NCBI RefSeq assembly: GCF_000718085.1
Contig: NZ_JOEC01000002.1
Location: forward strand, 1 to 64,000
From: Mycetocola saprophilus
GTDB taxonomy: Bacteria; Actinomycetota; Actinomycetes; Actinomycetales; Microbacteriaceae
Direction: 5' to 3'
Length of the DNA stretch: 64,000 nt
Part shown: positions 1-7,748 of the stretch, piece after piece
Layout of the letters: each line of letters opens with the position of its first letter
How positions within the stretch are numbered: position 1 is the first letter of the stretch
Notes under the pieces: model-generated
Databases searched by the model: none
What the model saw: only the letters and a program-made list of their open reading frames with translations
Told to the model about the DNA's origin: nothing
Program-made: the position numbers and the translations under genes

Positions 1-84
1 GCCGCTTTTCGCTTGCCGCACCTTTGGGGTGATGAGTATTACTTTACGCAGGTTCCACAGAACGGGCAAATCGAGGCCGAATAG
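1..84 (+). CDS. C-terminal end of an unidentified protein, cut by the window edge
   Basis: Frame 1 is open from the first base to a TAG at 82-84 and encodes 27 residues ending in PQNGQIEAE. The stop is followed within 40 bases by a strong hairpin, as expected for the end of a gene. Too little is present to name the protein. The call rests on the open frame and the terminator behind it, and a chance frame of this length is possible. Confidence 0.4.
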   Translation, partial: AAFRLPHLWGDEYYFTQVPQNGQIEAE

Positions 85-118
85 TGGCGTGTCGGAACGG
101 CACTTCCCCGGAAACATG

Positions 119-164
119 CGGATCCCCTCGTTTCACCCGTGCGCGGGGTAAACGAGGGGATCCG
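119..164. terminator. Bidirectional terminator hairpin
   Basis: The arms 119-133 and 150-164 (cggatcccctcgttt / aaacgaggggatccg) are a perfect 15-bp inverted repeat. It lies between a gene ending on the plus strand and the SIS gene ending on the minus strand, so it probably ends transcription from both sides. Confidence 0.8.
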
Positions 165-177
165 AAAATGGTGCGAA

Positions 178-1317
178 CTAGTGCGTGAGTGTGACCTTGT
201 TCAGGCCGGCCGGGGAATCCGGGTCAAGTCCACGCTGGAGCGCAAGCTCGAGGGCGAGCGACTGCAGCGGAATGGTCTCCAGGATCGGGATTCCACCCAT
301 CGGAACCTGCGGCAGGGTGATGTGCGCATCGGCGAACTCGATGACGCCCGGTCCCACCTCCAGCACGTTGGCACCCAGCGCGTGAGCCTTCTCGGCGAAC
401 TCGATCACCGAGTCGCGTCCCAGTGCGGTCCCGGTCAGCACCACCGCGACCGTTCCCGGGGTCACCTGGCCGAGCGGTCCGTGGATCGCATCGGCGGCGC
501 TCCATCCCGAGGCGGCGATCGCGTTGGTCTCCATGAGCTTGAGCGCGCCCTCGCGAGCCGAGGACATCGAGACCCCGCGGCCCACCACGACGATGCGCTC
601 GCGCCCCGAGAGCAGGGCAAGCGCCTCGGCCGACGCCGAAGGGTCTGCCAGGAATGCCTCGGCGCTGTCGGCGAGCAGGTCAACCCGAGGCACAATGGCG
701 TCCCACTCCTCCCCCGCCGCCCGCAGCACCAACAGCACGATGGCCAGCAGCGAGGCGGTGTAGGTCTTGGTCGCGGCCACCGAGAGCTCGGGGCCCGCGG
801 ACAGGTCCACCGCGACGTCCGCGAGCTCGGCCAGCGGGCTGTCCCCGTTATTGGTGAGGCTGAGCACCGGGGTACCGCCCGCGCGGATCGACTCCACGGT
901 GGCGATCAGGTCCGGGGAGCGTCCCGACTGGGAGATCGCGATGGCCAGCGCATTGGGGTAGCGCAGCTGCGGGGCATTCGGGTGCACGCTGGCAGGGGTG
1001 GCCAGGGCAACCGGGATCCCCAGCACCGCGTGAATCAGGTACTGAGCATAGTTGGCGGCGTGATCGCTCGAGCCGCGGGCCACCATGACGATCAGCTCGG
1101 GCTTACCCTCGGTTATAAGCGCGGCCGCCGCATCAATCTGTGTACGGGATTCGCGCACCAGCTCGCGCCAGCGCACGGGTTGTTCGGCGATCTCCGCACG
1201 CATCAGCGCACCGGGCACACGCACGTCTTTGTTCGGGGCATCCAGGTTGTTCTCGGTCGACATGGCTCCCAGGCTATAGTCTGCGCCGGGTGCCGTGGGG
1301 AATTCTTTTTCACTCAT
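178..1317 (-). CDS. Double-SIS-domain sugar phosphate isomerase/deaminase (GlmS C-terminal/AgaS-like)
   Basis: The 379-residue protein has two SIS domains, the fold that binds phosphosugars in the isomerase half of glucosamine-6-phosphate synthase. The first contains ISQSGRSPD at about 128-136 and AATKTYTASL at 181-190. The second starts with VVGRGVSMSSAREGALK near 240. There is no glutaminase domain, so it should act as a stand-alone isomerase or deaminase on an amino-sugar or keto-sugar phosphate. The ATG at 1317 overlaps the stop of the upstream ABC ATPase by four bases (ATGA), which favours this start over the in-frame ATG at 1263. It is the last gene of the catabolic operon. The exact substrate cannot be read from the sequence. 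Confidence 0.85.
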   Translation of the reverse strand: MSEKEFPTAPGADYSLGAMSTENNLDAPNKDVRVPGALMRAEIAEQPVRWRELVRESRTQIDAAAALITEGKPELIVMVARGSSDHAANYAQYLIHAVLGIPVALATPASVHPNAPQLRYPNALAIAISQSGRSPDLIATVESIRAGGTPVLSLTNNGDSPLAELADVAVDLSAGPELSVAATKTYTASLLAIVLLVLRAAGEEWDAIVPRVDLLADSAEAFLADPSASAEALALLSGRERIVVVGRGVSMSSAREGALKLMETNAIAASGWSAADAIHGPLGQVTPGTVAVVLTGTALGRDSVIEFAEKAHALGANVLEVGPGVIEFADAHITLPQVPMGGIPILETIPLQSLALELALQRGLDPDSPAGLNKVTLTH

Positions 1318-2069
1318 GAGGTGAGCCCGGTGATCATCGCGATCAGCTCGTTGTGGGTGACCTCGTCGATGCGCTTGGTCGCCACCTGGGTCCCGCGGCG
1401 CAGGACCGTCACCCGATCGGCCACCCGGAAGACCTGTTCCATGTTGTGGCTGACGATCAGGACCCCGGCCCCACGCTCGCGCAGGCGCATGATGATCTGC
1501 TCCACCCGGGCGGTCTCGGCCACACCGAGGGCCGCGGTGGGCTCGTCCATCAGCACCAGGCTGCTCGCCCAGTTGGTGGCCCGGGCGATGGCGATGCCCT
1601 GCCGCTGACCACCGGAGAGGTCGCTTAGCGGAGCCTTGGCCGAGGGGATGCGTACGTCCAGCTCATCCACCAGGGCCTGGGTCTGCGCGGCCATCTCGCG
1701 ACGGTCCAGGGTCCCAAAGGGCTTCTTGCGCAGCTCGCGCCCCAGGAACATGTTCATGTAGACGGGCTGCAGATCCACCAGGGCCAGGTCCTGATAGACC
1801 ACCTCGACGCCCTTGGTGCGGGCATCCGAGGGGTCGCGGAAGTTGGTGGGGGCACCGTTCAAGCGGATCTCGCCGGCGGTGGGCTGGTACATCCCCGAGA
1901 TGATCTTGACCAGGGTGGATTTGCCCGCTCCGTTATCGCCGACCAGGGCGACGATCTCACCGGGTTTGATCTGCAGATCGAAGTGCTTGATCGCGACGAT
2001 GCCACCAAAGTGCTTGGTGATCCCGTCCAGCTGGAGGGCAAAGGTGTCGGTACTGGTGCTGGTGCTCAT
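1314..2069 (-). CDS. Sugar ABC transporter ATP-binding protein (single-domain, RbsA/FrcA type)
   Basis: This 251-residue ATPase powers import of the substrate caught by the lipoprotein encoded at 6390-7514. Walker A GDNGAGKST is at 44-52, the signature LSGGQRQ at 151-157 and Walker B LVLMDEP at 171-177. Ribose-type importers usually carry a fused two-domain ATPase of about 500 residues. This one has a single domain, as in the fructose FrcA type, and presumably works as a homodimer. It overlaps the genes on both sides by four bases, so translation is probably coupled. The substrate is inferred to be a sugar or sugar derivative from the permease and binding-protein families. Confidence 0.9.
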   Translation of the reverse strand: MSTSTSTDTFALQLDGITKHFGGIVAIKHFDLQIKPGEIVALVGDNGAGKSTLVKIISGMYQPTAGEIRLNGAPTNFRDPSDARTKGVEVVYQDLALVDLQPVYMNMFLGRELRKKPFGTLDRREMAAQTQALVDELDVRIPSAKAPLSDLSGGQRQGIAIARATNWASSLVLMDEPTAALGVAETARVEQIIMRLRERGAGVLIVSHNMEQVFRVADRVTVLRRGTQVATKRIDEVTHNELIAMITGLTS

Positions 2070-3331
2070 GAGTTGCTCCCGGCGTTGTGGGCTGCGGTGT
2101 GGGTACCCGACGCACCGCTGGCGAAACCATCGGCGGCGTGGGTGAGGGGTGCCGAACCATCGGCGGACCAGATGCCCGCGAGGACCGGGTTTCCGGTGGA
2201 GAGGCCGGAGATACCCGCGGTCAAACCGCGGGTGACAAACACCTGGGGGCGGAATCCGAAGATGACGGTATCCCCCGGGCAGGCCCGGTGCGCGCCCGCC
2301 CCCGGGATGGTGGCGTAGTAGTCGATGGCCGAGGCATCGGGCATGTCAACCTGCTGCGGGACCGCCGTGGCCGGGTCATCCTGGGCGCCAAGAACCAGCG
2401 CCTCGGTGCGTGCCGAACCCAGGACCGGGTCGACGTAGAGTCCGCCGCCAAACACATAGGCGCGATCGTTCCACAGGTGGGAGACCTCGGAGACGTAGGC
2501 GATGGCCGGGTCCTCGGCGAGGTCCTGGACCGCGTGCAGCGGGGTGGTCCCGGTAAGCCCGTGTCCGGGCTCCACCTGGGTCGCCCCGGCTTCGGCGAGC
2601 GCGGGGAAGATCGCCGTCGAGGTGGTGCCGGGGGCATTCACCACGATGTTGTGCCGGCCCGCCCACTCCAGCTCGTGCAGCGCCTCGGTCAGGGTCCCCA
2701 GGTTCGGGGTGGGCTTAGCGGTGCCGGATTCGGGATCGAACAGGGTCGCCGGGAAGGTGGTAATCCCGGCGAAACGCACTCCGGGGATCGCGTCCAGGCG
2801 GTCGGCCACCCGGGCAATCTGGTCGGCCTCGAACCCGCCCTCGTGGCCCGGGTAGAAGCGATCTCCGGGGGCGAAGATGCGGGCGAGCACGTCCTGCTCT
2901 CGCCCCAGCTCCAGCGCCGCGGCACCGGCCTCGCGGGCCTTCTGTTCGGAGAACACCGTCCAGTACAGCGGGTTCAGCGCGGCGGCGGTCGCCGCGCTGT
3001 GCCGCGGGATCTGGACCAGGTGACCCAGGTGTCCGGTGGCCAGTCCGCCCGCGGCCGCGGCCACCGCACACTCGAGGTCCACCCCCACCGCGTGGGTGAT
3101 TCCTCCGGCGCGGATCGCGGCCGAAGCATCGGGGTTGCGGCCGATCTGCTTGGTCATCGCAAACGGGGTGAACCCGAAGCGGGCGGCCTCGGTGGCGATG
3201 TAACCGGCATTGCGGGTGACTGCATCCAGGTCGATCACATAGGTGTTCGGCGGGATCAATCCGTCGCGGTGGAACTGGGCGGCAACCCGCAGGAGTTCAG
3301 GGTTGCGGCGGCGCAGGAGATCAAGAAACAT
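2066..3331 (-). CDS. YhfX-like PLP-dependent alanine racemase-fold protein
   Basis: The 421-residue protein looks like the fold III PLP enzymes (alanine racemase N-terminal barrel), closest in style to E. coli YhfX. The opening segment YVIDLDAVTRNAGYI (31-45) followed by FAMTKQIGRNP, with a likely PLP lysine at 61, matches the start of that barrel. Function is not established for this family; racemisation or epimerisation of an amino-acid-like compound is the usual guess. It lies between the ABC permease and ATPase genes. A phosphotriesterase homologue (5258-6280) is in the same operon, as php is next to yhfX in the E. coli yhf cluster. That repeated pairing supports a shared pathway. Confidence 0.75.
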   Translation of the reverse strand: MFLDLLRRRNPELLRVAAQFHRDGLIPPNTYVIDLDAVTRNAGYIATEAARFGFTPFAMTKQIGRNPDASAAIRAGGITHAVGVDLECAVAAAAGGLATGHLGHLVQIPRHSAATAAALNPLYWTVFSEQKAREAGAAALELGREQDVLARIFAPGDRFYPGHEGGFEADQIARVADRLDAIPGVRFAGITTFPATLFDPESGTAKPTPNLGTLTEALHELEWAGRHNIVVNAPGTTSTAIFPALAEAGATQVEPGHGLTGTTPLHAVQDLAEDPAIAYVSEVSHLWNDRAYVFGGGLYVDPVLGSARTEALVLGAQDDPATAVPQQVDMPDASAIDYYATIPGAGAHRACPGDTVIFGFRPQVFVTRGLTAGISGLSTGNPVLAGIWSADGSAPLTHAADGFASGASGTHTAAHNAGSNS

Positions 3332-3339
3332 GACGGGTC

Positions 3340-4320
3340 CTAACTGCTCTTCTTGGCGCGGAGGGAGAGGGAGACGGCGATCAGGATGATCACGCCACGC
3401 ACGATCATCTGCTGGGCCACGGTGAGGCCGCCGAGCAGCAGGCCGTAGTTGATCATGCTCATGAACAGGCTGCCCACCAGGGCGCCGATCATCGAGGCCT
3501 TACCGCCGGTGAGCGCGGTACCGCCGACGATGACCGCCGCCAGCACACTCATCAGGTCCGATCCACCCAGGGTGTAGGTGGCACCGGCCAGACGGCCCGA
3601 GTAGAGCAGACCCGCGAGACCCGCGGTCACCCCGCTCAGGGCAAACACGATGAGCTTGACCCGGTTCACCCGGATCCCGCTGACCGAGGCGGCGGCCGCG
3701 CGGTTACCCACCGCAAGCACGTGGGCACCGAAGCGGCGCTGACGCAGCACGTGCCAGCCCAGGGCCACCACCACGATGCTCCAGACCACCAGGATCGGCA
3801 TTCCGGCGATGTCTCCGGCACCGAAGATCCAGCTGAAGACCGGCTCGGTCACCGGAACCGACTGCAGGTTGGTGAGCTGCTGGGCGAGCCCGGCGACCAG
3901 CCCCATCGTGGCCAGGGTGACCAGGAAGGAGGGCAGGCGCACCAGGGTGACAAACAGTCCGTTGACCAGACCCACCACCGCGCCGATCGCCAATCCGGCG
4001 AGCGCCGCGAGCCACCACTGTCCGGTGGCCTGGAGGGAGACCGCGGCCACCAGGGCCGAGAGCGCAACCGTGGAGCCGATCGACAGGTCGATCTCGCCGA
4101 GGCTCAGCATGAACACCGTGCCCACCGCCATCACGGTGATCGGGGTCGCCTGGGTGATGATGGTCACCAGGGTGGTGGGGTTCACAAAGTTCGCCCCCTG
4201 GGTTGCGGCGAAGTAGATAAAAACGACGACAAATCCGATGTAGACGACGTACTGCCGCCAGTTCACCCGGCGGAAACGACCGCCGACGGTGAGTGTTCCG
4301 TCTGCCTGGGTCACGGTCAT
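3340..4320 (-). CDS. Sugar ABC transporter permease (RbsC/FrcB family)
   Basis: A 326-residue integral membrane protein with about eight to ten hydrophobic segments, of the branched-chain/ribose permease superfamily. VMAVGTVFMLSLGEIDLSIG (about 65-84) is the highly characteristic segment of this family, and SVLAAVIVGGTALTGG further on is the conserved loop that meets the ATPase. It forms the membrane channel with the ATPase at 1314-2069 and the binding lipoprotein at 6390-7514. Its start overlaps the stop of the ROK kinase gene by four bases. The downstream YhfX-like gene starts eight bases after its stop. Confidence 0.92.
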   Translation of the reverse strand: MTVTQADGTLTVGGRFRRVNWRQYVVYIGFVVVFIYFAATQGANFVNPTTLVTIITQATPITVMAVGTVFMLSLGEIDLSIGSTVALSALVAAVSLQATGQWWLAALAGLAIGAVVGLVNGLFVTLVRLPSFLVTLATMGLVAGLAQQLTNLQSVPVTEPVFSWIFGAGDIAGMPILVVWSIVVVALGWHVLRQRRFGAHVLAVGNRAAAASVSGIRVNRVKLIVFALSGVTAGLAGLLYSGRLAGATYTLGGSDLMSVLAAVIVGGTALTGGKASMIGALVGSLFMSMINYGLLLGGLTVAQQMIVRGVIILIAVSLSLRAKKSS

Positions 4321-5261
4321 GATGCTTCACTTTCTCTGGGGAGGGAGGAGGGGGTGATCGCCGCGGCGAGCGCGAGATGGACGGCACCGTGCAGCGGGGC
4401 GTCATCGCCCAGTTCGCTGCTGCGGACACGCAGTCCCGGGCGTCCCAGACGCGCCAGCCAGTGATCAAGAGGGGCGAGGAGTTCGGGTCTGGACCCGATT
4501 CCCCCGCCGAGAATGTAGAGGCCCGGATCCACCACCGCGTCGATGGCGAGCAGGGTGTGAGCGAGCCAGCGAGCCTGGGTATCCAGGGCTTGGACCGCGA
4601 GTGGATCCCCCGCCTCGGCCGCGGCGAAAACCTCGCGGGCGGTGAGCGGGGGTTCCCCGGCGGGCTGCGGGAGACGCTGGGCCAGCACGTTGCCGGCCAC
4701 GACCTCCTCGAGGGCGCCACGACGCTGATTGCGGGGATCGAGGGGATCGCTGCCAAACGGAAGATATCCGACCTCCCCGGCGGCGCCGCTGACCCCGGGC
4801 CAGATGGATCCCGCGAGCACCAGTCCCACGCCGATCCCGGTTCCCACCGAGACAAACGCGAAGCTCTCGCTCTCGCGGCCGGCACCGGCGTGCAGCTCGC
4901 CGAGGGCGGCGATGTTGACGTCGTTCTCGATCACCACCGGGTGACCCAGCCGACGCCGCAGCTCGGCGACCAGTGAGACCTCGCCCAACTCGCCGAGATT
5001 CGGTGCCTGGGTGAATCCGCTCCCATCGGGCAACGGAACCCCGGCACCGCCGATAGCCGTGCCCGCCACCGGTGCATCCGGGGCCAGGGCCGAAAGCCGG
5101 GTGACGATATCGGTGAGCTGAGCGATCAGCGCGATCCCCGGACGGGTGGGCTCGGTGAGCCGGTGTAGGAGTCTGCCCCGGGTATCGGCGAGGGCCGCGC
5201 GCACCTTGGTGCCGCCCAGGTCGATGCCCACCACCACGGCGGGGGTAGTGGTGGCACTCAC
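4317..5261 (-). CDS. ROK-family sugar kinase
   Basis: The 314-residue protein has the ATP-binding motif GIDLGGTK near residue 12 and the catalytic END motif in VIENDVNIAALGE, which together identify a ROK (repressor, ORF, kinase) sugar kinase. There is no N-terminal helix-turn-helix, so it is an enzyme and not a regulator. The cysteine cluster that binds zinc in many ROK glucokinases is not visible. It would phosphorylate the imported sugar or amino sugar before the SIS enzyme acts. Both ends overlap the neighbouring genes by four bases. Glucokinase, N-acetylmannosamine kinase and allose kinase activities all occur in this family, so the substrate stays open. Confidence 0.85.
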   Translation of the reverse strand: MSATTTPAVVVGIDLGGTKVRAALADTRGRLLHRLTEPTRPGIALIAQLTDIVTRLSALAPDAPVAGTAIGGAGVPLPDGSGFTQAPNLGELGEVSLVAELRRRLGHPVVIENDVNIAALGELHAGAGRESESFAFVSVGTGIGVGLVLAGSIWPGVSGAAGEVGYLPFGSDPLDPRNQRRGALEEVVAGNVLAQRLPQPAGEPPLTAREVFAAAEAGDPLAVQALDTQARWLAHTLLAIDAVVDPGLYILGGGIGSRPELLAPLDHWLARLGRPGLRVRSSELGDDAPLHGAVHLALAAAITPSSLPRESEAS

Positions 5262-6280
5262 AGTCCCATCACCTCCCCGGGCCCGGTGGCCAGCAGGAGT
5301 TCAAGATTGGCCTCGGAGACGCCGCGCTCGATCAGCATCGGAACAAAAACCTCACCCAGATAGGAGTAGCCGTGCTGGCCGTGGGTTTCGGGGTTCAGCC
5401 ACACCTCGGCACCGGTGAGATCCTGGGCCAGCAGGATGCGGCCGGCCAGGCCCTCGGCGGCGAGCGCGGCCACCTGGTCGGCGCGACCCCGATCGGAGCG
5501 GTGGAAGGCGCGCTTGGGATACTCCCCCTCGCCGCGCTCCCCCTCAGGGGCGGGACCCAGGAAGAAGTCCCAGTCCTGCTTGCCGATGGTGTCGATCGCA
5601 ATCCGGGCGCCGGTATCGAGGATCCGGCGAGGCAGGTCGGGGTCCAGCTGGGTATCCAGGTGGCCGATGACCACCCGGTCCAGGTCCACCCCCTCCGCGC
5701 GCAGCAGGGCGATCTGCTCCAGCGCCATCGAGCCGTGGGTTGTGTGGGTCATGATCGACAGGCCGGTCTCCCGGTGAGCGCGGGCGATGGCCCGCAGGCA
5801 CTTCTCCTCGTGAGCCGAGATCACATCCAGTCCGGTGGCCTGCTCGCCAAAGACGCCGGCGCGTACCCCGGAGGATCCGATCCCCTCGGTGGCATCGCGC
5901 ACCAACCGGGTCACCAGCTCACCGAGGCTGGCCTCGCGGGCCCACCCGGGCGAGTACGACTCCAGATACAGCGCGGTGCCGGAGATGATGTGCAGTCCGC
6001 TGCGCCGGGAAACCTCGCGCAGCAGGACCGCGTTGTCCCCCTGGGCATCTCGACCTACGACCCCGTAGGGGCTGAGGTCCACCACGGTGAAAAAGCCGAG
6101 TTCGGGGAGCCGGGAGAGGGCGTCGACCGCGAGATCGACCGCGTTCGCGGCGGCCGCATCGCTGCCGGGGCCACCCACCTGCCAGGGGCCGGGGGTGAGG
6201 GAGAGCAGGTGCTCGTGGGGCATGATCCGCCCCAGTTCCGAAACCGGAACCGGACCGAGAACGGTCATTGCCTGGGTCAT
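5258..6280 (-). CDS. Phosphotriesterase-homology (PHP) family metal-dependent hydrolase
   Basis: A 340-residue amidohydrolase-superfamily barrel. The metal ligands expected for this family are visible: His22 and His24 (MPHEH), a bridging Glu146 (FGEQ, where true phosphotriesterases have a carboxylated lysine), His179 in MTHTTHG, His207 in IGHLDT and Asp287 in AQDLTG. Characterised relatives hydrolyse lactones, including phosphorylated sugar lactones, or phosphoesters. A lactonase role in this sugar operon is a reasonable inference, not shown. The ATG at 6280 is preceded by AGGAG six bases upstream, a good ribosome site. It is the first gene after the binding lipoprotein and a hairpin. Confidence 0.82.
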   Translation of the reverse strand: MTQAMTVLGPVPVSELGRIMPHEHLLSLTPGPWQVGGPGSDAAAANAVDLAVDALSRLPELGFFTVVDLSPYGVVGRDAQGDNAVLLREVSRRSGLHIISGTALYLESYSPGWAREASLGELVTRLVRDATEGIGSSGVRAGVFGEQATGLDVISAHEEKCLRAIARAHRETGLSIMTHTTHGSMALEQIALLRAEGVDLDRVVIGHLDTQLDPDLPRRILDTGARIAIDTIGKQDWDFFLGPAPEGERGEGEYPKRAFHRSDRGRADQVAALAAEGLAGRILLAQDLTGAEVWLNPETHGQHGYSYLGEVFVPMLIERGVSEANLELLLATGPGEVMGL

Positions 6281-6337
6281 GATGTGCTCCTAGATCACAC
6301 CCGACGGTGCGGGGAGAGGGGATGAAGGGGAGGAAAT

Positions 6338-6373
6338 GATGGGTGGCCACGCGGGGGAACGCGACCACCCATC
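6338..6373 (-). terminator. Intercistronic hairpin after the binding-protein gene
   Basis: The outer arms gatgggtgg (6338-6346) and ccacccatc (6365-6373) pair perfectly, and inner cgc/gcg bases extend the stem. There is no strong T run. Placed between a binding-protein gene and the rest of its transport operon, such a hairpin often gives partial termination or protects the 5' transcript, raising the level of binding protein over the membrane parts. Confidence 0.6.
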
Positions 6374-6389
6374 GGTCTAGTGGGGCGTG

Positions 6390-7514
6390 CTACTTGCCCA
6401 CGCTCGCGGGCAGGTCGGAGCCGTAGTCGGCCTTCCAGGCGTCCTTGAGGTTGTCGCCGGTGACCGAGGTCGGGTCCGAAGCCACCAGGGCCGGGGCCGG
6501 CTTGTTCAGGACACCGAAGGCACCGGCGAGGGCCAGGCCCTGCCCGATTCCCAGCGAGCCGTTGCCCACCAGGCCGGCGACCGGACCGTTCCCCACCATG
6601 GCCGCGGCCAGGGTCGTGTCGAGGTCGTTGGTGACGACCTTGATGTCGGTGCGTCCGGCGGCCCGAATGGCCGCCACCACACCCTGAGCCGCGGTGGCCC
6701 AGGAGACGTAGATCGCCTTCATGTTCGGGTGCTTGGCGATCATCGCGGCGGCGATGGTCTGGGTCGCGGTCTCATCGGCGAAACCCTCGCTGTCGACGAT
6801 CTGCATCTTCGGGTAGGAGTAGCCCAGCCAATCCTTGAAGGCCTGGTCGCGCTGGTTGGTGAACCAGAAGTTGGCGTTGTAGGAGAGGTAGCCGACCTCG
6901 CCCTCACCCTTCATCTCCTTACCGATGATGTCGGCGTTGGCCTTGCCGGCCTTGCTGAGGTCCTCGGTCACGATCGAGACGAAGTCCTTGCCCGCCTTAT
7001 ATCCGGCAGGCGGGGTGGTCATGATCACGAGCTTGGTGCCCGAGTCCACCACCGGCTGGAAGGCCTTGGCGGCGGAGGTGGGGTCCACGGCGATACCCAC
7101 CACGATCGAGGGGTGCAGGGCGAGCACGGTCTGGACGTTATTGGCCTGGGTTGCCGCGTTGAAGCCGGCCTGGGTGCTGGCAACCACCTTAATGCCGAGC
7201 TTTTCGAACTCCTCGCGGGCACCCTTTTCCACGGCGGTCACGAAGTCGGAGGAGGTGTGCCAGACGAAGGCGGCGGTGAAGTTACCGGCCTTAACCTTGG
7301 CGATCTCGTCGGCGGTGAGCGAGAGCGCGCTGAGGGCGTCGGGCTTTTCGCCGTTGGGGCCGGCGAAGGTCAGGGTGGGCTGGGTGGCACTGCTGGTCGG
7401 CGTGGAGGCCGGACCGGAGGTGGCGGCACAGCCGCTGAGGGTGAGCGAGAGCGCGATGGCTCCGGCAATGGCGATGCGGGCGCCGAAGCGTCGGCCGGGG
7501 CGGGTGATGTGCAT
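6390..7514 (-). CDS. Sugar ABC transporter substrate-binding lipoprotein (RbsB-like)
   Basis: The 374-residue protein begins with a basic stretch, a hydrophobic helix and the lipobox LSGC (Cys29), so it is exported and anchored by lipid on the outer face of the membrane. A Ser/Thr/Pro-rich linker follows, then a periplasmic-binding-protein type 1 domain of the ribose/LacI kind. VVGIAVDPTSAAKAFQPVVD and AIYVSWATAAQGVVAAIRAAG are in the style of sugar-binding members. It is the first gene of the operon, is divergent from the ROK repressor and has a GGAAGG-type ribosome site before the ATG at 7514. The ligand is not readable from sequence. Confidence 0.9.
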   Translation of the reverse strand: MHITRPGRRFGARIAIAGAIALSLTLSGCAATSGPASTPTSSATQPTLTFAGPNGEKPDALSALSLTADEIAKVKAGNFTAAFVWHTSSDFVTAVEKGAREEFEKLGIKVVASTQAGFNAATQANNVQTVLALHPSIVVGIAVDPTSAAKAFQPVVDSGTKLVIMTTPPAGYKAGKDFVSIVTEDLSKAGKANADIIGKEMKGEGEVGYLSYNANFWFTNQRDQAFKDWLGYSYPKMQIVDSEGFADETATQTIAAAMIAKHPNMKAIYVSWATAAQGVVAAIRAAGRTDIKVVTNDLDTTLAAAMVGNGPVAGLVGNGSLGIGQGLALAGAFGVLNKPAPALVASDPTSVTGDNLKDAWKADYGSDLPASVGK

Positions 7515-7748
7515 GGGGTGACCTTCCAGGTGCGACTGCTGTTTGATTGGGATATCGCGATCGGTTTTGCCCCCGAATTACCTGCCCACCATCGCGAACT
7601 CGATTCTGGTTTTATTTTCATCGAGCAATCAAATCTAAACTCGCGAATGTGTCGGGCGTGTTTCCAGGCCGTAAAAACCGCGATACGCCCGTTCAGAACC
7701 CGAACATGCGGTACTTTTAGATTCAGGCTGAGCACAAAAGGGAGCGCC
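7515..7748. promoter_or_regulatory. Divergent control region between the transport operon and its ROK repressor
   Basis: The 234-bp region must hold both promoters. It is AT-rich for this genome. The inverted octamers aatctaaa (7632-7639) and tttagatt (7716-7723) are perfect complements and could be paired operator half sites for the ROK regulator. TCGCGA also occurs twice. I see no textbook -35/-10 pair on either strand, so exact promoters are not assigned. Confidence 0.35.
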
